Below are positions 35,413 to 48,075 of a DNA stretch of 64,000 nucleotides, one piece after another. A program made the translations under genes and the position numbers. Each line of letters begins with the position of its first letter. Positions within the stretch are counted from its first letter, which is position 1. The notes under the pieces were generated by a model. The model saw nothing but the letters and a program-made list of their open reading frames with translations. It did no database searches and was not told the origin of the DNA. Source of the DNA: Liolophura sinensis (Eukaryota; Mollusca; Polyplacophora; Chitonida; Chitonidae); NCBI RefSeq assembly GCF_032854445.1, contig NC_088300.1, positions 70,966,984 through 71,030,983 on the forward strand. The letters run 5' to 3'.

Positions 35413-35835
35413 TTAGAAACTGGGACACTCACAAAAGTCATCAATGCGCCAATTTTGTACAGGCATAAATTTTAACAAGCAAAATTTAGAAAACGTTGGA
35501 CAGGATTTTGTGTCCAAACGAGTACCTAATTTTCCAGCGATAATGTGCAGTTGTAATATATAAAAAAAGCCTTCCTCTAGTGAATATGGCCAAGCAGCTG
35601 TATTTAAATGTAAATGAAGTAAAATGTGTCTTTTGATAAGAACAACTTCAAAGCTCTTTGAGGTTACATAGGTCAAGACGTTGCATAATCCATCACCGTT
35701 GGGGGTTGATCGCCCATTGTGGTGACTGCTTCCAAGGCACGGTTTGCTGAAAAATGCGCTGACAACGTGATCCACTTCTTTGCCTTCAATGATTAAGCCA
35801 ATTAATACGTTTTTTTGAACATTTGACATGAGCAC
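35413..35835 (-). CDS. Possible ORF or last exon, unrecognised
   Basis: An open frame of about 138 codons runs from an ATG near 35829 to a stop at 35413. Segments such as GLIIEGKEVDHVVSAFFSKP and TAAWPYSLEEGFFYILQL look protein-like. A TGA closes the frame just upstream and no strong acceptor is seen there, so it would be a single-exon gene or a chance ORF; a few chance ORFs of this size are expected in 64 kb. No family or membrane topology is clear. Confidence 0.25.
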   Translation of the reverse strand: MLMSNVQKNVLIGLIIEGKEVDHVVSAFFSKPCLGSSHHNGRSTPNGDGLCNVLTYVTSKSFEVVLIKRHILLHLHLNTAAWPYSLEEGFFYILQLHIIAGKLGTRLDTKSCPTFSKFCLLKFMPVQNWRIDDFCECPSF

Positions 35836-35938
35836 AAAGAAAAACGTTTCTCAAGTGATTAATGAAAACCTTTGCTAGCGTTTAAACTATATACACAACC
35901 ATGCAGAAAGGTCTTTTGGTGGGTATGATGCACATTAC

Positions 35939-36010
35939 GATTTATTTATTTATTTGATGGGTCTTTTACGCCGTACTCAAGAATATTTCACTTATACGAT
36001 GGCGGACAAC
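35939..36010 (-). mobile_element. SINE family A fragment
   Basis: A (TTTA)n tail is followed by TTTTACGCCGTACTCAAGAA and TTTCACTTATACGATGGCGG. Only the 3' end of the element remains. Confidence 0.8.
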
Positions 36011-39000
36011 GGATGCTATAGCCAATTACAATGTATACCGTCACAAACGATTGACTTCTATGACGTCATAGATGTAGTATACAGCTAGAGTGTACCACGA
36101 AAAGTGCAACTGCACTAAAGCGTAATGCATTTCGTTCCATTTTGTGCCAGTGGATGTGTTCTGAACAACTTTGGATCACTGAATCAGTCCCTTTTTAGAT
36201 CGAGTTTACTCCTTTTTGCCCCAAACCTCTTTCACATCCTACAATTACTGGTATTTATCCCGTCTTGTAGCACACATAGTATAAAAGATCACAAAAGTAC
36301 AGCGTCTGACATCGGAAACCAGGTACAGAAACCCATTACAGACTACAAAATGTTATCGCTTTTGTCATGCAATATATCGAAATCCACACGTCACTTGTTT
36401 TGCTATTCATTGTTTGACTTGTTTGTTTATTGATTTGCCCATGCCTTGATTCGCACTTATTTACTAGATATTTAACGTCACCGTCAAGGATATTTCACTT
36501 ATAGGACTGTGGTCAGCTTTATTGCTGGAGGAAAATGGAGAACTCGTAGTAACACCGCTGACTTCCGACAAGTAACTAATAAACTTTCTCAAGTGAAACG
36601 AACATGGATTTCCATATACAGAGAAAAATGACACGAGTATAACACATGTAGGGTCCCAACGATCTACCACCCAAAGGGCCTTCCTAAAAGGCCGCTGATT
36701 GACATCAAGGTCTCGCAAATAGACGCGAGGAATTATCGAGAATTCCCTGCCAGATGCTGGGACTGAACCACCGCTAGGTTTGTCCTAGAGATTAGAATAC
36801 ACGTTTTCTAATCAGTTCAGTGAAAGTTCGGAAAGCTGAAGTCTGATCCACAAAGTCAGAAATGCCATGTGCACTGGGCTTTCTGGCAAGAGATTTTGAG
36901 ACCATTGTTATTTTCAAAAACTTTCATTCCAAGTAATTCTCAAACAGGGTACAGGTGAAGTAGGAAGCATCGGTATATGGTTCAACAATTTCGCTTACGC
37001 TTTCAACCAAGGTAAACTTGATCAAAAACTAGTGTAAACAGTGCTAACATATTTGAACCTATTTCTACATCTGGGGTCGTTTTTTAAAGTGTAATCAATG
37101 TTTTAAAGCCTAAATTTTTTTCTGAATATTATATAATACCTCGTTAAAATTGACCAGAATTTGCCCCAAGTATATGGTTGTCCTTCAGCTATTCTGGCAA
37201 TCAGAGTCAAAACGATTTAGCTAATATTAATTGGAACAAATTGCTCCCCCTGGTTGTTGGTAACACTCAGAATAAGTTCATTAAGAACTTCATCCAGCTT
37301 TCTCATGAACGAGTCGGGTGTGCTTGATTTCATTGCTGGAGAACTTTTGACCCTCCCAAAATATATTGATTTCCAAAGTAGATCAATTCTGAGACGTCAT
37401 ATCAATTGTTGGCTATTTAGAAATTTAGAAACAAGCCATAAATAATTTAACCCTTCCCATAAACAAAGGGCTTGCTGTCTGCACTTAAATATAAAACATA
37501 CACAATTAAATACAGAAAGTTTCAATGTCATTTTAAAAAATTCATCGATATCTAGTCAGCTGAGTTAAGTCTCAGCCTGTTTTTCCGCCATTTGCACAGT
37601 ATCTCTAGGTAACTTCATTTCCTGTGTGGAGCGGCTGATAGTCTTACCCAATACCTGCTAATGGTACTTGATGGTAAACAAGTCCTTCACAAAGGCTCAC
37701 AGACTTGAAGTGACCAAACATTTGACTTCTGTTTGCATTTACAACAGGCCGTATTCTGTCAATGCCAACTCTTGAATTGTGCTCTATTCAAACGGTTATT
37801 ACGTGAGTGACCCTGCAATGCGAGAGGCTCGATTTGCCTTTAGTCGGATCACGAAAGTAAACAGAGTCAGCTGCAGCAAGACTCGAGGATCACCTTCCTG
37901 AGGGGATGGAGATATGAAAGCCAAGCAGGCAGATCATTTCTTCAGATATTATTTCAAATAACATGCCAGTTGCGAAGAACGATTTTTCTTTCACGCCGGA
38001 ATCTATATCGTTCACCAAGAGCTCTGTTTATCCAAGATATTAAGTGCTATCCACTTTTCAATTCCCGAGCTCAAATAAACAGTCTTTGGCTAACCGCTGA
38101 AACAAGCCTTGAAACCTAGCTATTATTACGTTTGCATCGAATTTATTGCGCTAAGCTTGAGATAAACGACTCGCTCAGGTCCGTCCACTGGGCAATCAAA
38201 AGGCCATGATTGGTAGGCAAACTTTGCGAGGACCCAGTGTAGAACTCACTGGGACTCATCGGAGACAAAACATCCGTCAGAGGGCCACCCCCTGTAAACT
38301 GAACACAAATACGGATTTCTCTTTTTTTTTTGTCAAACTCTTTTTAATCCAAAGTCTTCGATTACTGTCATTAAGGGTTTGATAATTTGGGGGTGACCAA
38401 TTATACTAATCACGGCCTATTTTCGAATTAAGGCTGAAAACCTGAACTTGTCAGATAAATACCCATCAACTTTTCTTCCGGGATCTAATTTGAATGAAAG
38501 CCCAACTTCATCGTCTAATTTCTAGGTAATTTTGAAACACATATAGAATCAAAGTCAGCTTTTATTGTGGAGATTCTGATGGAATAGAAGTAGCAAATTG
38601 CTTAAATTCTTCTTTGATTTATATGAAATGTCCTCATTGAAAGACGAGCAGAAAATCGGGTCACCACAGGTCCGTTTACGCAGACAACAGCATTTATAAG
38701 CCTATAGAGAAAGATTATCTCTTGTTTACTAATTTGCGGTTTGCAGACTACTTTTGTACTTTGTTGTGAAACACCAGTGGCTGATTGTTCATTTTCTCTG
38801 CTGTTGAGTTTATTTTATGCAAATGCCAATATTTGGGAAGAAGATATACTGCACGTAACAAATGTCTTAATAACACTGTGTGAACATGCTGCATGCATTT
38901 CTTATTTCTTAAAAAAGGAAATAAAATGAGGTAAAGAAAGAGAATAAAAACAACACTAAGTATGGGCAGTGACTTAAGCAAGATGACAAAGCGTGCAATC

Positions 39001-40600
39001 AACGTGCAATGATAGGTGAAGTAATGTGTGCAGTACAATACACTCCACGTGGATTTGCTACTGTGGGTTGAATTCAAGATGGAGTTAGTTGTGGGCGCCA
39101 CTGGTGTAAGTGTGACATTTTGATAGGAACTTCAGAATGATCTTTGTTTATATGTCATAAAGGAATCCCTATTGCATTATGGACACAGATGTGAAAGAAA
39201 AATATTCGAAACGATCTTACATCTTTATTGTCGTTTATGGTTTACGAGTGGTATAAGTTTTTCAGACTTGGCGATTAGATTCAGTTGGAGTAATGCAATC
39301 TGACAACGTATGCATTATGTGGAGAGACAGAAAGAAAGCACATACTGATAACGTGCTGTATTTGTCGAGATGCAAAGAAAACACAGATTGACAACATGCT
39401 GTATTTGTGGAGTTAGAAAGAAAACACAGAATGACAACATGCTGTATTTGGCGAGAAAGAAAGAAAACGCACGCTAACAACATGCTGTATTTGGCGATGG
39501 AGAAAGGAAGCCTACCACATTTCGAGACTAGGAGAACGGACGGATGTGCCCGTCGGCAGAACGTTAGATGTGAAACCAAATACTGTCGACAACCATGCCG
39601 TTTCCATCTACTCAATTGTGAACATATACAAGTGATAACAACAACCAACAGGCGCTAATTAATCATTTGAGTACTTAATCAATACATTGATCACTTAGCG
39701 ATGATGCCGAAAACTTAGCCGCAAGGCTGACTTTTAGGCTGTGACCCATGACCAATCTCCAAAGTTCCAAATGTAACGTAGTCGCCGCACAGGAAACGAA
39801 CCGGAAACATTACACAAGTTTCATATTCACCAGTGACGAGGCAGTGGGATTATGGCCGACAACCTCCTCTGCCATTATTATATAATACCCCTTTGCAGAG
39901 CGAAACCGGAGTGGGCTTTGATGGCTTAAGTGTATTATGATGCAAATCTCCGTAAGCACTCGTTTAGCGTGATAGAATTGCTGTTTATCGCTGATCCGCT
40001 TATATGTTGTTAAATATACCTTTCCGCGTAATCAAACAAAATAAAGGCGGCAGTGTATCAAGATTTATCGGGTTCTGACATCATTCCGATACAGGATATG
40101 ATGAAATTTGCCTTACAGAGAAATGTGAAATAGCGAAATTAAGCACATCACACCTAGTTATAGTATAATGGACTCCATGTCAAAACCATCGATTCTCGTA
40201 CAGGCTTGATAGTTACGTCAAATTAAACGGTAAACCTTGCTGAAAATTTGCGCCATAATTCGGACCTAGTCTTTTCCCCTTTATGATGGTCACCAGGCAC
40301 ACTGCTGCAGATAATTAAAGGTGTAAAAGTAATTTTCCTTTTAGAAAACCGATTGATATGAAATTTGAGAATGTTGCTTGTCAACAATGGGCTATTTATT
40401 CCATTAGTGTCGTTTGTCAACGCTGCAAGTGATCTGGTGATAACTGCGCATTTCCAGCTTCATCGCTTCCAAAGAACATTTTTACAGATTAGAATCATGT
40501 GTATTAATTAGATATAAGGAAATAAATAAATAAATAGCACTTATCAGTATCGAGATAATAATAATTCCTTAGGAATTCCCATGACAATTGTTGTAGGGAA
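36011..40600. other. Gene-poor spacer
   Basis: No supported exon. It holds the 39.3 kb minisatellite and a diverged family A fragment near 36465-36540. 37.6-38.3 kb is compositionally balanced and repeat-free, and could hold regulatory sequence, but nothing specific can be named. Confidence 0.4.
39327..39500. repeat. 42-43-bp minisatellite, about four copies
   Basis: Units share GAAAGAAAACACAGA, GACAACATGCTGTATTTG and a variable GTGGAG/GCGAG end. The ORFs over it on both strands (39262-39658) are repeat-derived. Confidence 0.9.
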
Positions 40601-40654
40601 ATACACTCCAGAGTGACAAAACAAACTCCAAATAAATAAGTAAATAAATTAAAA

Positions 40655-40746
40655 TTTGAGTTTTAATTTGCTGACCGCCGTCGTATAAGTGAAATATTCT
40701 CGAGCACGGCGTAAAACACCAATCAAATAAATAGATAAATAAATAA
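40655..40746 (+). mobile_element. SINE family A 3' fragment
   Basis: CTGACCGCCGTCGTATAAGT, ATTCTCGAGCACGGCG and AACACCAATCAAATAAAT, ending in (AAAT)n. Confidence 0.8.
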
Positions 40747-42460
40747 CTCACCACGTCGTTCCCAATTCACGGTGAATTTGAACTTTTTCTCGCCCGACAT
40801 CTTTGAAACAAGCCGGTCTGACCTTTAGCCCCCTTTATCTATTTATTTATATATACTTGTTCATTTATTCATGAATGTATAAGTGTATTTATTTATCTAT
40901 GTATGTGTTTATTTATTTATTTTTTCATTTATTTAATAATTTATTCGTATTTTCATTACTGACAGTTTTGGAAACATGTGTGAGATTCAACCAATGATGA
41001 TTTTTAATAAGATAAATTTAATTGACTCGGAGATTTACAAAAACATTATCCAATAGAAGATAAATATTTTGAATATATTTTTGCTTATTATAACACCGAT
41101 TCCTCTCCTGAGAACATATATTTGTCGCACGTTGCGGAAGGTGACGGCAGTGGGATCTCATCTCTTGCATCCATCAGCTTAATTAAAGCGACTGAAACTG
41201 GATTGGACTGCAGTCATTTCTACATGTTTCTGATCAAAGTGTGACTTTGCCCCCGGACTTATGGAGTCTTAAATTTTGCAATGATTTTGCCTTCTGGCCT
41301 TACACACATTGCACAGAGTTCTTAACTTGTTGACAGGCAACATGATCAACCAAGCTCTTAAGAACGCGTAAATGACACTTATCAGACCCGATTATTATCT
41401 GGCAAATCAATAACAAATCAAACACAAGTGCAAGGACTTTACTTTGCTCGTCAGAGCCCAGATGTGATTTACATGTCTCGTTCCGAATTGCGTGCACAGC
41501 TATAACTGTAATTCTCCTATCTCTTTCCAAAGAGAAGATATAAATTTGGAAAACCCAAGTCACCAAACCGACACTTCTAGTTCAATTGGGGCCTAACTAC
41601 TGCCTGAACAGTCTGCATCTTAAATAGCCGCCATTTTGCGTAAATATAGTTATAATGAATCCTATACCTTGGTGCAAGATGGCTGTCAATGAGTTGAGAG
41701 ATGCTATAATATTCTGAGCTGTCGTATGTCGGTCGGATGTCTCGTTTGGGAAAAGCGTAAAAGGTATGGTTGGTTTGAGTACTTGTTGTCCCAGTCAGAT
41801 TGATATATAACTCTACGGTGCTCAAAACAATGAAACCTAACCGTTGTTAACTGGGTTCATTTCTCTCTTTACACGCCATGTGCTGGAGGAACAGATGTTG
41901 GCTAAGTGGCTATAATTCTGGCCAGCCTGTGTATTAATTCAGGCTAGTTGTAGTTATTCCTTTCACGACGTTCGAAGTTGACGTCAACTGCTTGAATACC
42001 TCGATTGTTGTGAAACCCATTCAGTCCTGTGGCCCACCCAGCTCAGTCTATTCCTGCAGGTCGTACTATGGTCTTGAAGACTAAAATTAATCACACTGCA
42101 GTTGTCAAAGGTTATTGAATTTTAATAAATCAAGCATGCACCTTTTAACATCGGTCGTTTAGTTATGAAGCCAGGGCCCAGTTTTGGTCGATTTTTATGA
42201 TATTAAATCCAGCATCAAAATTGTGTGGATCGGCAGCTAACCATTAAACTGACAGGTGTCTCGGGCACTGCACGATTTTCTTCGGATCTGGTGAATTTTG
42301 ACAAGTTAGCATTCTTCGGGGTGACGCTGCTGGAAAGTTTCGAACACACTGAAATTTCTGCAGGTTAAAAGGTATCACACTGGCTTTCCTTCATGCGTGA
42401 TACATTGAGGAATTGAAAACGAATATGACGACATCGGTGATATTGCCGACCATTATAACC
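40747..42460. other. Spacer, no supported gene
   Basis: A TTTATT-rich stretch at 40840-40960 is followed by unique sequence. Two - strand ORFs of 82 and 88 codons (41300-41825) lack acceptors or recognisable motifs. Confidence 0.4.
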
Positions 42461-42464
42461 CTTA

Positions 42465-42627
42465 TCCTCTCCGGCCGTACGTGGGAAGTTCTTCCAGCAA
42501 CCTGCGGATGGTCGTGACTTTTCCCCGGGCTTCCTCAATTCATAATGCTGGCCGCTGTCGTATAGGTGAATATTCTTGAGTACGGTATAAAATACCAATC
42601 AGATAAATGAATAAATGAATAAATGAA

Positions 42628-42674
<47 letters not shown>

Positions 42675-42676
42675 AT
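42465..42676 (+). mobile_element. SINE family A copy with long (TAAA)n tail
   Basis: TCTCCGGCCGTACGTGGGAA, CAACCTGCGGATGGTCGTG, CATAATGCTGGCCGCTGTCG and ATTCTTGAGTACGG, ending in about 75 bp of (AAAT)n/(GAAT)n. Confidence 0.85.
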
Positions 42677-45600
42677 TGTCTTGGTGCAATGTAAATTGGG
42701 AACACTTGGCTCTAAGTTTGTCTATACAAAGCCTTGGACGTTGTGATAGTCTGGGACAAAAGAGACGTTGAGGAATAAGAATTACCAGCTAACATAAGTC
42801 ACTCTATCTTCCACAATGGAAAATAACAGATTTCAGTTAACGTTTTTGTAGTTGAAAATCCGTGGTAAAGTAAGTGCTAAGAGAGAACATAATGTTTGAA
42901 GTGCTGGAGGACTGAACCCTTTTGCCCTAAGACGTGATGGTCTTGCTGATGCCGAAGCTTTTAGGAAGCAGTAAGTGTGCATTCTCTATGGAAATTGTGT
43001 TTATGGACAAGACTATAACCCGCCAGATTAAAGGAGAAGTGTAGCATTTATGTGGGTAAAACAACAATGCATCCCTGTTGGCATTCAATTAACTTTGATT
43101 TTCGTCTCTTTCGGCAGGCTGTCAGTGGGAATAAATAGGGAATAGGAACTCGCTGCGTGTGTTTGGCAGTGATGTATGGCAAATCCACCGGCCTTGATAA
43201 AACCTCCACGGAATAAAGCATCGGTTTACGGAAATCACACGGCGGTATTAGCCGGCGTAAATGCAATCGGCGTGCGACCGGCGAAGACCTTTGCCAGGAA
43301 GAATTACTAGGTGCTAGCAAACGCTCGGGGGTTGCGCAGGGTAGCGGGCGCGATCGTGCTGGGAAAATGTTGACGTAGCGCTCTCATTTGCGACCGTGCT
43401 CCACGGGACCTTAATACGCGCAAGGTAAATAACTGAATTTACTCTCATTAAGGTCGAAATTAAGTCGTTCTTTTCTATTTGTCAATAACAGGAGACGTCG
43501 TGCCGGTAATTAATGCTATTCCGTGTTACAGTCTTCAATCTTTTTCTCCCACTAATGCTGAGCAATACACACCGACAAAACCTTAGCTTTAACGCCTACT
43601 TAAATACAGTAGCATTCGCTACATCATGATTACACCTATAATAGTCTAGCCAAAACTTGTGTGCGTTTTTACCCACATGGGTATACCAAACATTGTCACA
43701 TTCACCTCGTGATTCTTCATGGAAGCTAGTAATTATCATATGGAACCTATCACGTACTAGAACAACTAAATGTTCAATTATAAATTAATACTGCTTAGTA
43801 GCTTTGCCTTTAATTTATTTGGAATTTCTTAACTGTTGAGCGTAACACTCGAGAATTTGGCTGTCAGTTTTGTGGCAGGAGAAAGCCGATGCGCCTGGGG
43901 TAAACCAGTGGTCTTTGGCAAGTTTTTGACAAACCTTCCAACGTACAGACATACATATATGTATATCCAAGGTCGGCTTTGAACCCACACCTCCTGGTCA
44001 TGGCGATTGGAAGACAATTAACCACTCATCATTGAAACTCCTGCCAAGTTTGGTTTTATTACAGTTTGTCTTCGCTAGATGAAAAGTATTAAGCCACCTT
44101 CCAAATTAAGAACCACCTCACCTGTCTGCAGTAAATCCCTGCATGAAATGCCGGCGCATTGTGTTTGGAGCAGTGTGTTATTTACCAAGAAACAGCAGCT
44201 TCGAACTAGTCCATTAACGTGCCGGACTGGAAGTCAAAAGTAATGACAGAACAATTTTGCACGGAGCGATATTGACACTGAATTACAAACTAGTCATCAT
44301 GTGCTACAAGAAGTCATCAATAGATTTGCCTACAAAGCGACATTAATTATGACCAAATTCATTATGCTCAACGGTCATTACGGGGTACTTTTAATTTCAA
44401 GTTATTAGATGTCTTGTTCACTATAGGAAGTGTTCTTTAGCAGTACAACAACGATCAAAACGTCGTGCTAAGTGTTGTATATAAACGAAGTTCAGTAATC
44501 CAATTTTATTGTGAAATTAATCGCCCTTTAATTGTATAAATATTTTAAAGTTTGGAATTGCGCACAGGGTTTGTCCAAAGAAACAATGGTTTCAGTGATA
44601 TATTAAGCTAAGGCCTCGCCTAAATGACAACACAGGGACAAGCCAATCCAAACTGACGCCTTGTTTATTGACACGTTGCCTCGTTGACGCGCCTTCTCGA
44701 CTTTGTTACGTTAACGTGTGACAAGCTGTTGATGCATCGTCTTTAAAACTTGTAAAGCTATGAAAAAACGAGTTAAAGCTCTTCGTTGAACAGGGAAGAA
44801 GATTAACTGATAAATAAGACAAAAGAGTGTGTGTCCAACAATATATGACTTTTTTAAAATACTATAAAACCATTCGGAAATCACAAACTGATCCATCTCA
44901 ACATTCTGTGGGGTTGGACAGACAGAGGGAGATAAAGCTTTGTGTTTCAATACCTACCAGAAAAGTAACGCATAGAATGCCATGTGAAGAAAAAGGTTAC
45001 TTGTATAACGTAAATCGAGGCCACATATGATACCGATATTGACAACTGTCACAAAAACAGTGTACGTAATAAGGTAAATAGATCCATTGTGGCGTTGGGC
45101 ATATAACAATCACCTCTTTAAAAGTTGGCGAATGTCAGCTTCATGAGGCCTATAACGGGTGTGTTGTAATCCATCCCCACCCACCGACTATCAGACGTTG
45201 ACTGTTAGTCTCGGCTCACTGGAGTTTCATTGCTTTCCTGAGCGTAATATACAGCTGACCAGGACGGAGAAACCAAGGTTTACGCTCGATCCAATGAGAA
45301 GCTGTAAACAGATACGTTTCCTTAGTCACTCCAAGTAAAGTTAAAAGCGACATTGTCACTAAGCAATCAAAGAAGACAAGTATCATTTATTTTGTATTTG
45401 GCAATGTAAGACAGAAAGTGAGAATTATTGTGCCGATAAATCAAACACGTGCTAACCAAGTTGTAAAATATTACCGTTCAATACAAACGTATTCGAAATA
45501 AATGTAATTTGGTAAAACCATTAAAAAAAACCCATTACCAATTTGGTAAATCATAAAATATTGTATTTTTGAAAATGTATTTGAATACATATGATGAAAA

Positions 45601-45960
45601 CTTATCGGTTCTCACCATTACATAATACAGGCGCACGTGTCTGGTCTGTCCAGTTATATCATTACATATGCCTTGCTAACGGCGGTCCACTGTTCTTTAT
45701 ATTGCAGACTTCCACCTGCAAGCGTTGAGAGTAAATGAGGAAATCACGAGATAATTCAATACTATATAGGAAGCTCATCTTAGATTACTCAAAAGAAGTT
45801 CAATCAAAGCACATCTGCCGGAATATGGTTTTCCTCGAAAGCAATTAAGCTATTTAAATAAGCTGGATAATAATGGGTTCCTCGTGCGTCCAGATCTCAA
45901 ATGATATTGAGGCTTGTCTGCGACGAAGACAAACCAAATCTCGCCTAACATCGTTAACAT
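42677..45960. other. Spacer with a CpG-richer block at 43.1-43.5 kb
   Basis: Positions 43130-43440 are rich in CG dinucleotides, unlike the flanks, and are followed by AT-rich homeobox- and Fox-like words (GGTAAATAAC, GGTAATTAATGC). This could be a promoter or enhancer, but no exon is supported here. A diverged SINE-like fragment lies at about 43855-43945. Confidence 0.35.
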
Positions 45961-45969
45961 GTCGCTCAC

Positions 45970-46132
45970 CAGTTAAGGACTGTGGAGGTTATCATAAAGA
46001 TCAGCAAATATTTCTCCAAGAATTTCGGTCCATATTGCATGGCCCATAAAGCTTGATACTCTTCTGAATGTGCGTCTATCAGACACTGGAATGTATATCT
46101 TCTGTCCCAGCCTAGGATCGGTTGGAAGCAGT
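45970..46132 (-). CDS. Probable exon of an unrecognised gene, frame unresolved
   Basis: A clean acceptor (TATTGATTTCAG at 46133) opens it and a GTGAGC donor (AACTG/GTGAGC) closes it at 45970. Two frames are open across it. One, starting in phase 1, passes through the donor and reads CLIDAHSEEYQALWAMQYGP then KFLEKYLLIF, which would make it an internal exon. The other, starting in phase 2, ends in a TAA at 45975-45973 and reads GQKIYIPVSDRRTFRRVSSF then EILGEIFADLYDN, which would make it the last exon. Both look protein-like. The splice sites argue for an exon; the product cannot be named. Confidence 0.5.
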
Positions 46133-46519
46133 CTGAAATCAATACAGTGAGGTTAGATTACGCTGGGCATTGGAGTCAGAGACCAGTTCGAAGTCAACTA
46201 TTTCGGCGTCTTTAAAGTCAGAGTTATGTCGTAAAAGTCAGATCATCATAGTCATAGTCTGATTAACTTCTTTAATTAATCAACTCAAGCGATATATCAT
46301 AATAAATGCCGAACAATAGGCTATCATCGGATAAAACCATACTTTTAAAACGTGACGCTAAACTGTGGTGTAAATTTCAAATTATTCTCTCTGTCCCATT
46401 AACTGATTACCTAAAGAAAAAAACTTGCAATGATTTCTGTTTACAGTAATCTGTAACCATTTAGTCTGAAGTTTGGACTTTTTCCCATTCCAACTACGGC
46501 GTCATATTAAAAACCGGCT
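46133..46519. other. Spacer or intron between two - strand exons
   Basis: AT-rich sequence with no repeat or ORF of note. It lies between the 46.0 kb exon and the terminal exon at 46.5 kb. Confidence 0.4.
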
Positions 46520-47563
46520 TTATTTTTTCAACGAAGAACGCCCTTCTCTGGTGAAATAGTCAAATGAATCGATCAGTAGCTGCAATAACATAAAACTCAA
46601 TACACATCAGGAAGATATTCCCATAGTCGATTATAATTTTTGTGTATAAATGGTGATTAATTTTTTCCCTTGGCTTTTTAGTCAAAACTGATTTTAAATT
46701 AAGTTAAATAATCTGAATTGATATGTATTTGCTGGCAACGGAGATCAGGCAATACAGCCTTTGCCATGCTTCACTTAAACAATCTATTTCTATTTTTCAG
46801 CTTAGCATAAACATCCCTATCTCTCAATTCTATTTCTGGTAAGAGGAATCTGCAATAACATTTAGGGAGAGCAGTGTTTTCATTTGTTCCTTTATCACCA
46901 CAAAGACTTTGTAAGTACGTAACTGTTGATCATGTCGTTAAAAAGTGCGTCACTTTTAAGCGTTTTGTGTGTACATTTCAGTTGAGTTGTTTGCCCCCAA
47001 AACTTTGACAATTTTCAATGTGATTACCGAGATTTTTGCCGACATGCTGAACAACGTTTTTCCATGCGACAATCCTCTTTATGAATATTGATGTTACACG
47101 TTGTCTTGCTGGTTATTACGGTTTTCTTGTAAGAAAAAATCATTGACTGTGATGGAGATTACCAAAATTGCAGACAATGAGAAAATCGTGGGGCAAAATC
47201 AACTATCTCCTCTAATTCCTTCAAAATTACTCCTTTTAGAAGTAAAGTCGAAAGGGTAACGCTCGGCAAGAGGCACTATCAACTAGAGGGCGCTCTAACC
47301 CTTTACTTCCGGATTTTACCGGAAGCAGTGGTCAAAGATGGATGATGGCTTTGGGTTATTTGGAGAGTATTCGTCTTACAGTGTCTCAGAACATGCTGAA
47401 CAACACGTAGTTACCTCCACTTTGCTGCTGCTTAATTCCTTCATAGCGTTGATAATTTCTACCATTTCGTAGCGAGGGGGAGGCACCATGAATCTATTCG
47501 TGTGAAGCTCATGGCCAATAGCCCCTCAACGACTTGTAAAGAACAGGCTTCTTCATCCGACAT
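46520..47563 (-). CDS. Small two-exon gene model with an apparent frameshift
   Basis: Exon 1 is 47563-47415 and ends GTGGAG/GTAACT. Exon 2 is 46579-46520, with acceptor TTTTATGTTATTGCAG and an AATAAA overlapping the TAA. The first ATG (47563) reads MSDEEACSLQVVEG, then its frame hits a TAG inside exon 1. One base further on, another frame reads AIGHELHTNRFMVPPPRYEM and on through KELSSSKVE to the donor in phase 0, matching exon 2 (LLIDSFDYFTREGRSSLKK, stop). The switch lies at a run of four G (about 47520-47525), so a missing G in the assembly is the simplest reading; otherwise an internal ATG at 47489 gives 44 residues. A CCGGAAGTG ETS/GABP site lies about 35 bp upstream of the ATG. The protein is unrecognised. 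Confidence 0.4.
47283..47326. promoter_or_regulatory. CTCF-like word and two ETS motifs
   Basis: CTAGAGGGCGCTCTA at 47283-47297 resembles the bilaterian CTCF core (TAGAGGGCGC). ACTTCCGG at 47305-47312 and ACCGGAAGC at 47318-47326 are inverted ETS-type sites. A + strand ATG follows at 47338 with a 23-codon frame to CAC/GTAGTT (47406), a possible short first exon facing the - strand exon 1. Motif matches only. Confidence 0.35.
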
Positions 47564-47594
47564 CTTGAAAAATAAAGGGTTAGCTCCGTGATCC

Positions 47595-47603
47595 CACTTC
47601 CGG
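47595..47603 (-). promoter_or_regulatory. ETS/GABP-type site upstream of the 47.56 kb ATG
   Basis: It reads CCGGAAGTG on the - strand, the canonical ETS core often found next to the start sites of broadly expressed TATA-less genes. It lies about 32 bp upstream of the ATG at 47563. Confidence 0.45.
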
Positions 47604-47977
47604 ATGGGTAAAATATTTTGCTGAAGTGCATGCTCCTATTACCTCCACACCATACGATTATCGTTTTCCACGAACTTTAACATATCTTTGTTTGAACCAG
47701 CAGTAGTTATTAGCAGTAGTTAGTCTTCATTGCGCTTTGTTCATGTAAAGGGACATTTATTACTATATTGTAGTTCTCTCAAGTACTTGTCATACTGAAG
47801 AATGTTTTACTTACACGATGGCCCTCATTTACTCGCCACCTTAAAACAGGCATTGCTGAAAGCGTTGGGCTCAAGCAAAGCCCTAAATTCTTAATTACAC
47901 TTTTACTGCGATGGATGGATGGATGTAACCTGCATAGTCTACATGTCTTCAAAATCAAGAAGGTGCTGTAGTCGAGG

Positions 47978-48075
47978 AACTCCGGTTTCCTTTACCCATT
48001 ACACCGGCCACCATCGTGCAGGTAAAAAATTCGAGTGTCAGACTAACAAACAGGTAAATAAAATAAATATAAAAA
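47978..48075 (+). mobile_element. Diverged SINE family A 3' fragment
   Basis: CTCCGGTTTCCTTTACCCAT, ACCGGCCACCATCGTGCAG and a tail with AAATAAAATAAATATAAA. It is degraded but recognisable next to fuller copies. Confidence 0.55.

Noticed and set aside
44711-44950. 79-codon - strand ORF with hydrophobic stretches
   Set aside because: No acceptor, no conserved motif, and composition fits chance in AT-rich DNA.
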